Virus record (IMG/VR): IMGVR_UViG_3300050014_000338
Location: 1 to 43,220 of that record
Strand: one strand, 5' to 3'
DNA length: 43,220 nt
From: a virus
The translations under genes and the position numbers were made by a program. Positions 26,855-34,817 of the stretch are shown here, in pieces. The notes under the pieces are model-generated. The model did no database searches, was not told the origin of the DNA, and saw nothing but the letters and a program-made list of their open reading frames with translations. Position 1 is the stretch's first letter. Every line of letters begins with the position of its first letter.

Positions 26855-28983
26855 TGGCTGAGCGAGACGAGATAAATTGGCAGTGCCCCGATTTTGAGTC
26901 TCCCGATGCAACCAAGCTCGGGTTTCTCAAGCGTTGCATCTCGCAAGGCATCGCGTGGCAGCAGGAGAACTGCAACACGTCCGACATGCAGCGGGCGATG
27001 GACATTCTCGCGGGCAAGACGGGCGGGAAAGTCTCGTCGAAGTGGGCCAAGTTCACCACGGGCGACCTGAAGCGTGGCATCTTGGAAATCGTCGAAACGC
27101 TCTCCGACATCCGCCCCTACTGGGGTTACTCGACGGACAACAAAGCCTTCCTCGAAGAAGCAAACATGATGAGCCGAGTGGCGAAGGCAATCTACCTGGA
27201 GTCCTTCGTCGACCGCGCCATCAAGGATGCGCTCCAGTTCGCCGCGGTGTCGGGGGCCGGGTTCATCTATCCCTTCTATTCGCGGTCCATGTTCGGCGCC
27301 GGCGACGGTGAGTTCGTGTTCATGGCGCTGGGGCAGCCCGACGTGCTCCCGATCCAGCTTGGACGCAGCAAGGACTACCAGAACGCCTACATCGTCACGC
27401 TGGCCATCCCGATGGGCATTGCTGAGGCTCATGCAAGGTTCCCTGAGTTCCAGCAGTTCTTGAAGCCGTTCTCGAAGAAAAGGTACGGTCGCACTAAGGG
27501 CGGCGAAGACATCAGAAGGAGCGATACGAGCCGCTGGCGCTTTCATAACATTGAGGGGCAACTCGAAAGCTATACCGACGTGTTTTACACCTACGTTCTG
27601 GACCTGAGAGTCAACTACGGCGAGGTTGACGAAAAAGGCGACCCGATTCTCGGCGAAGACGGCAACCTCATCGGCAAAGAGTTAGACATGGGCCAAGTGG
27701 GAACAAGCTGGTACTACAAAGTTCCCTATGTCGGCCAGTCAATCACGCGCTTTGAGGGCGGCGCAAGCGTTACGCGGCCGGCTACGGAGGATGATTGCCG
27801 AGTGTATCCTCAACGACGGCTGCTGATCCATTGTGACGGCGCTTTGATGTACGATGGCCCAGCATTCGACTGGCACAGCATGGTTCCCCTGGTGCCCTTC
27901 TATCTCGACGAATGGGCATGGGAGCCGACCGGATATTCCCTGTTCAACGGTACGGCGGCAACACAGGATGCGATTGATGACCTGATGCGATCGATCTACC
28001 GGGTAGCGATGGCTCGCGCAATGCCCGGAAAGGTCTACAACATCGACATCACCACTGGCGAGAAGGCCGGCAAGCTCACCTCGCGGCAAGCGGAAGGGCT
28101 TGATCCGTTGAGCCCGGACATTACCTGGGGCATCGACGGAGACATCAAGGAGCCCGTCTTAAAGCCTCCAATGCCGGAATGGTGCTACAACGTGCCCGAG
28201 TGGGTGATGAAGGTCGTAGAGTTCCTTCAGGCGTCCATCCTTCGCCAGTTGGGCCATGACCAAATCAAAGCGCTTGAGAAGCTGCGCGGCAACATCTCCG
28301 ACCCAGAGAAACTGCTCGACGCAGAAGGCCCCACGGTCATGGGCACATCGCGGTCGATGGAGCGTGGATTCAGAGACCTGGCGGAGATGCTTAAGTTCCT
28401 TGTGATCCAGTACATGCCGGTGCGGACGCTCATTGACTATCTTGGCACGGACGGCATTCCAGCTACGGTGTTCGATTATTCCCCGGATATGGTGATTCCT
28501 TCGCACATGCCGGGAGAGCAGACGGTCGATCCGATGGGCCAGCCCGTTGCTTCCAGCGTGGAGACGTTGACCCGGGCCAAGACGTTCGCGCGCAATCTGC
28601 GGACGTTCATGACACCGCATTCGATGCACTACATCGCCCAGGCCAAGCAGAGGCTCGACACGCTAGCGTTGCTCGGCAAGGGTGTGCCGGTTGACCCTGA
28701 GACGATTGCGAACACGTTTGATCTTCCGAACTGGGGCAGCATCGACGGGTCGACGATCAAGGAGAAGGTTCTCAACTGGGCCAAAGAGCAGGTTACCCAG
28801 AAGGCACAGATCGCCAAGCTCGAAAAGGCGGAGGGTCTTGTTCCGCCAGAGGATGCCGGAGGGAAGCCGGGACCGAAGCCCGGTCAGGCTGGCGCGGGTA
28901 GGCCCAACACCAACAAGAAACCCGCCGCAATTGCTCAGAAGGGCACTGCTGGCGGCGGAAGAGTAGTACGGAAAACGAGTTAG
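26854..28983 (+). CDS. Portal protein
   Basis: 709 residues, similar in size to portals of P22-like and other short-tailed phages. The pattern includes an N-terminal helical segment, KFTTGDLKRGILEIVETLSD, IRPYWGYSTDN, the wing region with FDWHSMVPLVPFYLDEWAWE, GYSLFNGTAATQDAIDDLMR, and the long stem helix region, ending in a Gly/Pro-rich basic tail. Portals form the dodecameric channel at one head vertex through which DNA enters and leaves. Position after the terminase genes and before the scaffold and capsid genes agrees. Confidence 0.85.
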   Translation: MAERDEINWQCPDFESPDATKLGFLKRCISQGIAWQQENCNTSDMQRAMDILAGKTGGKVSSKWAKFTTGDLKRGILEIVETLSDIRPYWGYSTDNKAFLEEANMMSRVAKAIYLESFVDRAIKDALQFAAVSGAGFIYPFYSRSMFGAGDGEFVFMALGQPDVLPIQLGRSKDYQNAYIVTLAIPMGIAEAHARFPEFQQFLKPFSKKRYGRTKGGEDIRRSDTSRWRFHNIEGQLESYTDVFYTYVLDLRVNYGEVDEKGDPILGEDGNLIGKELDMGQVGTSWYYKVPYVGQSITRFEGGASVTRPATEDDCRVYPQRRLLIHCDGALMYDGPAFDWHSMVPLVPFYLDEWAWEPTGYSLFNGTAATQDAIDDLMRSIYRVAMARAMPGKVYNIDITTGEKAGKLTSRQAEGLDPLSPDITWGIDGDIKEPVLKPPMPEWCYNVPEWVMKVVEFLQASILRQLGHDQIKALEKLRGNISDPEKLLDAEGPTVMGTSRSMERGFRDLAEMLKFLVIQYMPVRTLIDYLGTDGIPATVFDYSPDMVIPSHMPGEQTVDPMGQPVASSVETLTRAKTFARNLRTFMTPHSMHYIAQAKQRLDTLALLGKGVPVDPETIANTFDLPNWGSIDGSTIKEKVLNWAKEQVTQKAQIAKLEKAEGLVPPEDAGGKPGPKPGQAGAGRPNTNKKPAAIAQKGTAGGGRVVRKTS

Positions 28984-28990
28984 GAGAATC

Positions 28991-29236
28991 ATGGACCCCA
29001 AAACAAAAAGCGTTCTAACGGATGAGACAGCATTCAAACCAGACACGGAAACTGTGGAGGGATGGAACTCTCTACTTCGCGAAACTCTGGACTTCATTCA
29101 CGAAGAGGGCCAGTCAGGAACACTCACGGCGCACTTCCGGCCCGGTGGTGTGATGACGGCATTGGTGTTCAAGGAAACAACCACGATTCCGCAGGCGCAA
29201 AGGGCGCTGCTTTCGGATAACAGCCAACCCGAGTAG
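28991..29236 (+). CDS. Small hypothetical protein (81 aa)
   Basis: GGAGAATC before ATG 28991. Polar N-terminus, a helix (EGWNSLLRETLDFIHEEGQS) and a two-strand end (TLTAHFRPGGVMTALVFKET). Located between the portal and the 29295 gene. No family recognised; may be a minor head protein. Confidence 0.5.
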   Translation: MDPKTKSVLTDETAFKPDTETVEGWNSLLRETLDFIHEEGQSGTLTAHFRPGGVMTALVFKETTTIPQAQRALLSDNSQPE

Positions 29237-29294
29237 TGAGCAAAATTGCTATCCGGAGAATCTATTCTGGGAGTAGGATAATCTCGAGGCGCTC

Positions 29295-29762
29295 ATGGAC
29301 CACAAAGAGAAAGCAATTCTGAATCGCCTATTGCGGGAAGCCGAGGACAACGCCCGCGAAATCTCCAAGGTCCTCCATTTCGTTCGCGAGATTCTCCGCG
29401 AACTTCAACCGCAACTCCCACAAATCACTGTTTTTTCGGAGATTACAATGCTGCCTACCACTGGTGGAAACACCCAAATCTTTACCGGCACGTTCGTACC
29501 AGCCGGTTCCGTTCCCCCCACCGACGCGGTTTACGCCGTCACATCGAACGATCCTGCAGTCAGTCCCACAGTGGACGCGACCGGCCTGATCGTAACCGGC
29601 GCGCTTCCTGTCGGATGGGTGGAGAGCACCACAACTCCCTTGGCGTACACCCGCACGGCGTCCAGCGCAAGCAATACCTCTTGGACGTTGAGCGACATCA
29701 TCACTCCTTCGGCGCCTCCGGTTGGGTTCCCCTCCAGCACGACCTTCGTCCAAACCACTTAA
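29295..29762 (+). CDS. Hypothetical structural protein, coiled coil plus beta domain
   Basis: 155 residues. The N-terminal 45 form an amphipathic helix (KEKAILNRLLREAEDNAREI). The rest is a Thr/Ser/Pro-rich, Ig-like strand sequence (TGTFVPAGSVPPTDAVYAVT, VDATGLIVTGAL). Helix-plus-Ig architecture is usual for phage accessory or decoration proteins. Last gene before a terminator. GAGG lies about six bases before ATG 29295. Confidence 0.55.
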   Translation: MDHKEKAILNRLLREAEDNAREISKVLHFVREILRELQPQLPQITVFSEITMLPTTGGNTQIFTGTFVPAGSVPPTDAVYAVTSNDPAVSPTVDATGLIVTGALPVGWVESTTTPLAYTRTASSASNTSWTLSDIITPSAPPVGFPSSTTFVQTT

Positions 29763-29766
29763 CTCG

Positions 29767-29780
29767 ATGCGACATTGCAC
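29767..29780 (-). promoter_or_regulatory. Dispersed palindrome before the packaging terminator
   Basis: ATGCGACATTGCAC (minus strand GTGCAATGTCGCAT), followed by TAAA. It lies between the 29295 gene stop and the terminator stem, again at an operon end, as at 15519. Confidence 0.5.
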
Positions 29781-29781
29781 T

Positions 29782-29814
29782 AAAGGCCTCCGCTTCACGC
29801 GGGGGCCTTTCTTT
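29782..29814 (+). terminator. Intrinsic terminator after packaging operon
   Basis: AAAGGCCTCCGC (29782-29793) pairs with GCGGGGGCCTTT (29799-29810) over 12 bp (one G-T), loop TTCAC, then CTTT. A strong bidirectional-looking stem. Confidence 0.85.
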
Positions 29815-29832
29815 GTGCGGAATAAAATAAAA

Positions 29833-29860
29833 CCCAAATACCCAAACTACTCCCAAACTA
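29833..29860. repeat. CCCAAA direct repeats upstream of capsid promoter
   Basis: CCCAAACTA at 29841-29849 and 29852-29860 (11-bp period), with a partial copy CCCAAATA at 29833. The array ends 15 bases before the -35 of the next promoter, a typical place for an activator. Confidence 0.5.
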
Positions 29861-29875
29861 TAGCAGCGATTGAAT

Positions 29876-29905
29876 TTGACTTAGCCTCGCCCGTGGCTCT
29901 AGAGT
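29876..29905 (+). promoter_or_regulatory. Promoter for capsid/tail genes
   Basis: TTGACT (29876-29881), 18-base spacer, TAGAGT (29900-29905). It follows a terminator and precedes the 29979 gene with a leader of about 65 bases; GAGGAGAATC serves as ribosome site. Confidence 0.45.
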
Positions 29906-29978
29906 CTGAATCAACAACTCAGGATCACGGCCCAGCGATGTCAGCCGCTCCTCTGAATCCAAACTGAGGAGAATCATC

Positions 29979-30107
29979 ATGGCAAAGCGTAGAGGACACA
30001 AGGGCGGCAAGCACAAGAAGCTCACCGTCGTAGGCCCCCATCTGGGTGCGAAGCACATGGCGAAGCACAAGGGTGGACGTAAGGGTCGCGGTCGGAAGCG
30101 CGCATAA
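29979..30107 (+). CDS. Very basic small protein (42 aa)
   Basis: GAGGAG before ATG 29979; TAA 30105-30107. Composed mostly of Lys, Arg, Gly and His in short repeats (KRRGHKGGKHKK, HMAKHKGGRKGRGRKRA), with no hydrophobic core. It looks protamine- or histone-tail-like, so it may bind DNA in the head. First gene after the late promoter, next to head genes. Confidence 0.6.
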   Translation: MAKRRGHKGGKHKKLTVVGPHLGAKHMAKHKGGRKGRGRKRA

Positions 30108-30116
30108 GTGGGAACC

Positions 30117-30341
30117 ATGCCACAAGGCGCACCGCAAGGCTCAATGCAGGGGGCTCCTCCGCAAGGGGGAGCTTCGCCTGCCATCAAGCTGGCAATGCTC
30201 GGACAGGCTATTCAGGGACTCGCAAAGGAGTTTCCTGGGGGCCAAGAGGGTATCCAGATGATGATGAAGGGCCTTCAGCAGGTGCAGGCTTCCGCTTCGG
30301 CGCAATCGGCTCCCCAGCAGCCCCCGGCTCCGCCCCGTTAA
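30117..30341 (+). CDS. Gln/Pro/Gly-rich small protein (74 aa)
   Basis: Start uncertain: GTG 30108 (GGAAG upstream) or ATG 30117. Low-complexity ends (PQGAPQGSMQGAPPQG; PQQPPAPP) flank a helical middle (IKLAMLGQAIQGLAKEFPGG). Such proteins upstream of scaffold genes often occur in podovirus-like clusters. No family recognised. Confidence 0.5.
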   Translation: MPQGAPQGSMQGAPPQGGASPAIKLAMLGQAIQGLAKEFPGGQEGIQMMMKGLQQVQASASAQSAPQQPPAPPR

Positions 30342-30371
30342 TCCTGAGAGACTTTTGAGGAGAAGAAATAA

Positions 30372-31205
30372 ATGACTGAACTCGAATGGCTCAAGCAGGA
30401 ATCGGGACTAACTGACGAAGAACTGAAGACCTACGAGACGATTCTCGGAGACAGCAAGTTTAAGGGAATGCTGAAGAAAGTTATCGACGGCAACGGTGCA
30501 TTGAGTGCCGCAAAGACAAAGGCCGAGACGGAACTGGATCAGTTCACTACCCGCTACAACAATGAGATTGTGCCCGCGCTACGGACTACCACTCAGGAGT
30601 CCATTGCTCAGTCGGGCAAAGTGGCCGCGCTTGAAGCAAAGCTCGCGAAGGCTAAGGAGTACGGCCTGATGATCGACGATGAAGTGGTTGCGCCAAAGCA
30701 GGCTGAACAGGTCCGCGCACCAGGCTCGCCCGATCCTAATGCCATCTCCCGCGACGATTTGAACCGTTTCTCCAATGCTCAGTCGAACACGCTGATTACG
30801 CTGAACGATCTGAACGCTGAGCACTTCGGCCTCTTCGGTGCGCCGTTGGGCGGCACGCAGGATTTGGTGGACGAAGTGAACCGCCAGCGGACGCTTGGAA
30901 ACAAGAACTTCACGCTCAAGAATGCTTGGGAAATTAAGAACAATGTCGCCAGCAAGCGCGCGGAAGTAGCCGCAGCCGCTCAGACGAAGCGCGACAACGA
31001 TTTGAAGGCGCAGTGGACCAAGGAAGAGCGCGAGCGCACCGGGAGCAACCCTCACACGCGCCGCGGCCAGCCTAGCCGTTTTTCAACGTACAAAGCATCC
31101 GATGCGAAGGCTGAGAAACCGTGGCAGGCTTCGCGCAGCAAGAATGAACGCAACGCCGGTTGGCGCGAAAATGCGCTGGCTAAGGTGCAAAACGGCGCTG
31201 CGTAA
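30372..31205 (+). CDS. Probable scaffold protein
   Basis: 277 residues, immediately upstream of the major capsid gene. Charged and almost entirely helical: coiled-coil stretch LSAAKTKAETELDQFTTRYN (about 43-62) and AALEAKLAKAKEYG, a Pro-rich break, then a basic C-terminus (residues about 200-277, RGQPSRFSTYKASDAKAEKP). An acidic/helical body with a basic tail that contacts the capsid is the usual scaffold design. No protease motif. The call is from position and composition. Confidence 0.65.
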   Translation: MTELEWLKQESGLTDEELKTYETILGDSKFKGMLKKVIDGNGALSAAKTKAETELDQFTTRYNNEIVPALRTTTQESIAQSGKVAALEAKLAKAKEYGLMIDDEVVAPKQAEQVRAPGSPDPNAISRDDLNRFSNAQSNTLITLNDLNAEHFGLFGAPLGGTQDLVDEVNRQRTLGNKNFTLKNAWEIKNNVASKRAEVAAAAQTKRDNDLKAQWTKEERERTGSNPHTRRGQPSRFSTYKASDAKAEKPWQASRSKNERNAGWRENALAKVQNGAA

Positions 31206-31228
31206 ATGAATTTTAAGGAGAGAATCAA

Positions 31229-32452
31229 ATGGCTTTTGGGCCGCTTTTTCCTGAGTTAAGCGCTACTACCCTCAACGAGCTCGTGGATGGCTATATATAC
31301 CAAAACAGCTATGTTGGGACCCCCTTTCAGCGCTACATGCGAGCCTCCGGAGCATTCGATCCGTTTGGCGGCGGCGCTGGTATGCAGGTGCCTCAGCTCT
31401 ATCAGGGTGTCGGTGGCGGCGCACTGTTCCCCGGCGAGGATGTAACCATCGTCGATGAGCAGGTGATCACTGCCAGCCTCTTCCAGCCCAAGGCATACGC
31501 CAAGTACAAGCTCGTGAACGACTTTGTGGTGGAGGCTCAGAACAAAGGCCCTGAGGCCCGCGTTGCGCTGCTCGAAGCCTACCTGAACCAGATGATGGAG
31601 GGTATCGACTTCCAGATCGAGGGCGACATGTTCCGCCACGGTCAGGCAGCCGGCAATGGCGTCAGCGACAATCGCCTCGCGTCCATCAACGGCATGTCGG
31701 AAGCGCTCAATGATGGAGTTTCCCCTTCGTGGGATGGCAACGTGTTCCAGACCTACGGCGGCCAGGGACGCAACGGCGCAATCGGCGCCTCGTTGAACTC
31801 GACTCCCATCTGGCTCGGCGATCAGAACGGCAACCCCGCTCCTCCGAACTACCAGACCCTTTTGAAGACCTACCTGACTCCGATCCAGAACGGCGGAGAC
31901 AAGCTGGGCGTGACCTCATACCTGGGGTACTCTTCGATCACTGCAGCCTTCCAGCGTCAAGAGCGGTATTTCACGCGCGATGACAAGCACATCAACTGGG
32001 AAGGCATCAAGCTAGAAAACGCAACCATCTTCTACGACGACATTGTGCCAGCGAGCGCTCCGAAGCCTTCCATCGCGAACCTGTTCACAAGCGTGAGCGG
32101 TACCGCAGCGGCCCCGGGAGCGATTCAGACCGGGCAGTTCGCCCTGACTCAGGCCATGCTCGGCAATCAGGGCATTTCGAACCTTCCTAACCTGGGCTTC
32201 ACGTCCAACCCGACGAAGAACGGCTTAGCTGGCGGCTTGAACACCATCGTGGTTGGTGAGCCTTTGTTCTGGATTACTCCGGATGTGTGGAAGTACCGAG
32301 AGGCCGATGGCGCACCGGTGAACTACTACTTCATGGACCCCGCGCGGTGGCCGGAAAACCCGTTCCTGTACATACAGTGGTTGAGGCATGTGCTGAACTT
32401 CTACAACCCCACCCCGCGTGAAGACCAGCAGTGCTACGGGATACTCGGGTAG
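31229..32452 (+). CDS. Major capsid protein
   Basis: 407 residues following the scaffold candidate, typical length for an HK97-fold capsid. Recognisable stretches are the N-arm (LFPELSATTLNELVDGYIYQ), VDEQVITASLFQPKAYAKYK (E-loop/spine region), MMEGIDFQIEGDMFRHGQAA, and a C-terminal P-domain strand set. The family is suggested by pattern and position, not by a single diagnostic motif. Strong AAGGAG ribosome site. Expected to be the most abundant virion protein. Confidence 0.8.
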   Translation: MAFGPLFPELSATTLNELVDGYIYQNSYVGTPFQRYMRASGAFDPFGGGAGMQVPQLYQGVGGGALFPGEDVTIVDEQVITASLFQPKAYAKYKLVNDFVVEAQNKGPEARVALLEAYLNQMMEGIDFQIEGDMFRHGQAAGNGVSDNRLASINGMSEALNDGVSPSWDGNVFQTYGGQGRNGAIGASLNSTPIWLGDQNGNPAPPNYQTLLKTYLTPIQNGGDKLGVTSYLGYSSITAAFQRQERYFTRDDKHINWEGIKLENATIFYDDIVPASAPKPSIANLFTSVSGTAAAPGAIQTGQFALTQAMLGNQGISNLPNLGFTSNPTKNGLAGGLNTIVVGEPLFWITPDVWKYREADGAPVNYYFMDPARWPENPFLYIQWLRHVLNFYNPTPREDQQCYGILG

Positions 32453-32480
32453 TCAAACGATTTAGATTCAAGGAGATAAC

Positions 32481-33143
32481 ATGGCTCGCATTTCAACGCC
32501 GGGAATTTGGCTCCCAGGTCCACTCAATACGCTGAACAGCGTCAGCCCCACCGGGCAGGCCGACATCGCCGGGAACCCCTACTACATGGGGATGAACCCT
32601 GGCAAGATGATCGTGCTCGGGCAGAGCGAAGCACAGAACGCGGCCGCCGCTGGGACGAACCTCTACGACGGCGCGTATCAGGTTGTGCAACTTGATTCAG
32701 GCGCGACGGCTTCTCTTGCGCTGGAGGGCATGCCTGCGTTCATCCTGCTTGACTCAGGCGCGACTCAGGGCGCACAGCCCGAGACGGCGTACAACATTCC
32801 CACGGTGACCACGGCAGACCAAGCGAATACTCTTGGGTTAAAGTCTTTGTTCTGCGGTGTGTTTATCAACCCAGCTACGGTTAACGCCGCGCCGAACGGT
32901 CCGACTCCTGGCAACTACACGATGCTCTTTGTCGGTGCCGGACGAGTGCAGACCATCAACGCTGCTACGGCAGTGCTTGGGCAGCCTGTATGGCCCAGCG
33001 CGGCTGGCGCTGCGACGTTCCAAACTGGTGCAACGGTTCCGACCAGCGGCACTTCCTGGGGTCAAACTGTCCAGCCGGTAACGGGAGCAGGGACAAGCCT
33101 CACTTACTTCCCTGATATCATGTTCCGCTTCGGCGGGTTCTAA
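32481..33143 (+). CDS. Probable decoration or head protein (220 aa)
   Basis: AAGGAG before ATG 32481. Gly/Ala/Thr-rich, strand-like (GIWLPGPLNTLNSVSPTGQA, YNIPTVTTADQANTLG), no membrane or coiled-coil segments. Located directly after the major capsid gene, where head decoration or head-fibre proteins are usually found. No known fold recognised. Confidence 0.6.
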   Translation: MARISTPGIWLPGPLNTLNSVSPTGQADIAGNPYYMGMNPGKMIVLGQSEAQNAAAAGTNLYDGAYQVVQLDSGATASLALEGMPAFILLDSGATQGAQPETAYNIPTVTTADQANTLGLKSLFCGVFINPATVNAAPNGPTPGNYTMLFVGAGRVQTINAATAVLGQPVWPSAAGAATFQTGATVPTSGTSWGQTVQPVTGAGTSLTYFPDIMFRFGGF

Positions 33144-33152
33144 GGAGACGGC

Positions 33153-33485
33153 ATGGCGCAAGGTGTAGGCAGTTCGCATCCGATTATCGGGCTCCAGCAG
33201 ACGTTCGGGGGGATGTATTGGAGTCCCCTCGACATCGCAGGCTCTGCAAGCTACGTGCAGGGCGGTGACGCGATCAGCCCGCAGAGTTTCGGATTCAACA
33301 GTTATATCCATCAGCTTGTCGGCGGCGTGTCGCAGAGCGGTAACTATGTTGCTGTGCCCCGCGCGCTAAACAGCGGATTCACTCAGTGGCAACTGGTGTG
33401 GTTTGTGGTAGCGACAGGGCTTCAAGTGGGAGCGGCTGTCAATCTTTCCGGCGAAACGGTTCGCTTGGCTGCAATCGGGCAGTAG
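33153..33485 (+). CDS. Small head-associated protein (110 aa)
   Basis: AAGGAG before ATG 33153. Beta-like sequence (QQTFGGMYWSPLDIAGSASY, QLVWFVVATGLQVGAAVNLS) with few charges; no TM topology. It follows the decoration candidate and ends before a terminator. A minor capsid or head-vertex role is inferred from position. Confidence 0.5.
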   Translation: MAQGVGSSHPIIGLQQTFGGMYWSPLDIAGSASYVQGGDAISPQSFGFNSYIHQLVGGVSQSGNYVAVPRALNSGFTQWQLVWFVVATGLQVGAAVNLSGETVRLAAIGQ

Positions 33486-33507
33486 ACTTCGGTTGTCATT
33501 TACCTTC

Positions 33508-33542
33508 GGGTCGGGGCTTCGCGGCCTCGGCCCTTTGTTTTG
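33508..33542 (+). terminator. Intrinsic terminator inside late region
   Basis: GGGTCGGGGC (33508-33517) pairs with GCCTCGGCCC (33524-33533), ten pairs including two G-T, loop TTCGCG, then TTTGTTTT. It partly separates the abundant head proteins from the connector and tail genes, a common way to tune expression. Confidence 0.8.
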
Positions 33543-33551
33543 TGAGGAACA

Positions 33552-34550
33552 ATGCTGATTGACATGACCTCGGAGCTTACCGACTTGGTGCCTGCGCTCA
33601 GCCGCGTCCGAGCCAAGCGACTGATAAATAGAAGCTTCAAGATCGTTCAGGATTCCATGCTCTGGAGCTTCCAACTCCAGCAGGGAGGATTCTCCACGCC
33701 GAACGTCTCGACGGGCGGCTCATGCACGTTCGCTCTGGGCAGTAATCAGGTCATCGGAGACGCGGCGGCATCGGCTCAGTGGCTTGCCTTGCCCTTCTAC
33801 TGGAGTCCCACGACGCAGCAGATCAGGGCGCAGGGTTATTCGGTCTATTCAATCATCGCGATGGACACGACGAACCCGGCAGCCATCGTGCTGACCCTGG
33901 ACCGCAACTTCATCGATCCTCTGCCGTTTTATACTGGGGTGGCTTACCAGATGTACGGCGCCTACATCCCCGCACCGGTGGGATTCAAGCGCTGGCTCAA
34001 CGTGGCAGACATGTTCGATCAGTGGTCGATGGATATCTGGACTGGCCGGCGCTCGCAGGACTTGGTTGACCCTTCCCGGCAGATAGCTTCGAACCCATAC
34101 CGAATGCTCCCCTTGGGCACGGATCGCCGGGGCGCTGGCACGTCGACGCCATCGGCAACCCTGAATCAGCAGCTTTACGAGCTTTACCCCTACCCGACAA
34201 CGAAGATTGCCTACCAGTGGTACGCGGTCGTAGAGTGGCCGTACCTGGCCAATAACAGTGACATGCTGCCATCACAGATCAGCGAGGAAGTGGTGACACA
34301 GAAGGCGCTGACCTGGGCCTACCGGGACGCTGAGGGACGGCGCGATATCATGGCGGCGAAGGGCGCAGGCGCGAATTTCCTCGGGCTCAAGAAGGAGTCG
34401 GAGACGGACTTCCTAACGCGCCTGAAGACTTTGCGGCTGCTGGACCGGGACGCAGTTGATTCGTACATGGTGGACATGAGGGCCGCGATGAGCCGGATGA
34501 CGGTCGGGCCATGGTTTAACAGTTCCACGATGCGGTCGAGCCCTTTCTAG
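33552..34550 (+). CDS. Head-tail connector/neck protein (332 aa)
   Basis: The N-terminus MTSELTDLVPALSRVRAKRL with a Trp-containing helix, strand-rich middle (GVAYQMYGAYIPAPVGFKRW) and a helical C-terminus (EEVVTQKALTWAYRDAEGRR) resemble podovirus adaptor/tail-tube-A-like proteins that bind under the portal. Position after head genes and before tail genes supports this. The exact family is uncertain. Confidence 0.55.
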   Translation: MLIDMTSELTDLVPALSRVRAKRLINRSFKIVQDSMLWSFQLQQGGFSTPNVSTGGSCTFALGSNQVIGDAAASAQWLALPFYWSPTTQQIRAQGYSVYSIIAMDTTNPAAIVLTLDRNFIDPLPFYTGVAYQMYGAYIPAPVGFKRWLNVADMFDQWSMDIWTGRRSQDLVDPSRQIASNPYRMLPLGTDRRGAGTSTPSATLNQQLYELYPYPTTKIAYQWYAVVEWPYLANNSDMLPSQISEEVVTQKALTWAYRDAEGRRDIMAAKGAGANFLGLKKESETDFLTRLKTLRLLDRDAVDSYMVDMRAAMSRMTVGPWFNSSTMRSSPF

Positions 34551-34559
34551 GAGGATGTA

Positions 34560-34817
34560 ATGGCGCAAAACAGTTCATTGATTGACGATGCCGTTGGCAT
34601 AGAAAATAAGCTCGAAAACTTTCTCGGTGATCCATCGAAGGCTGCCAACCAAAAGGCGCAATCGTCGAACTGGAAGCCAGAGGCTAATGAGGAACAAAAG
34701 GAGCAGATTGAACGCGAGTCCGGACGCAAGAAGCTGACCGCCGACGGACCGACCCTGGGCGGTAAGAAGAAAGCCAAGGCGAAGACGCGGAAGGCTGCAG
34801 CGCGGAAGAGGGACTGA
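34560..34817 (+). CDS. Small protein with basic tail (85 aa)
   Basis: ATG 34560 preceded by AGGAGG. Acidic/Asn-rich first two thirds, then a Lys/Arg/Ala tail (KKKAKAKTRKAAARKRD) likely to bind nucleic acid or a negatively charged partner. No family recognised. Located between connector genes. Confidence 0.5.
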   Translation: MAQNSSLIDDAVGIENKLENFLGDPSKAANQKAQSSNWKPEANEEQKEQIERESGRKKLTADGPTLGGKKKAKAKTRKAAARKRD

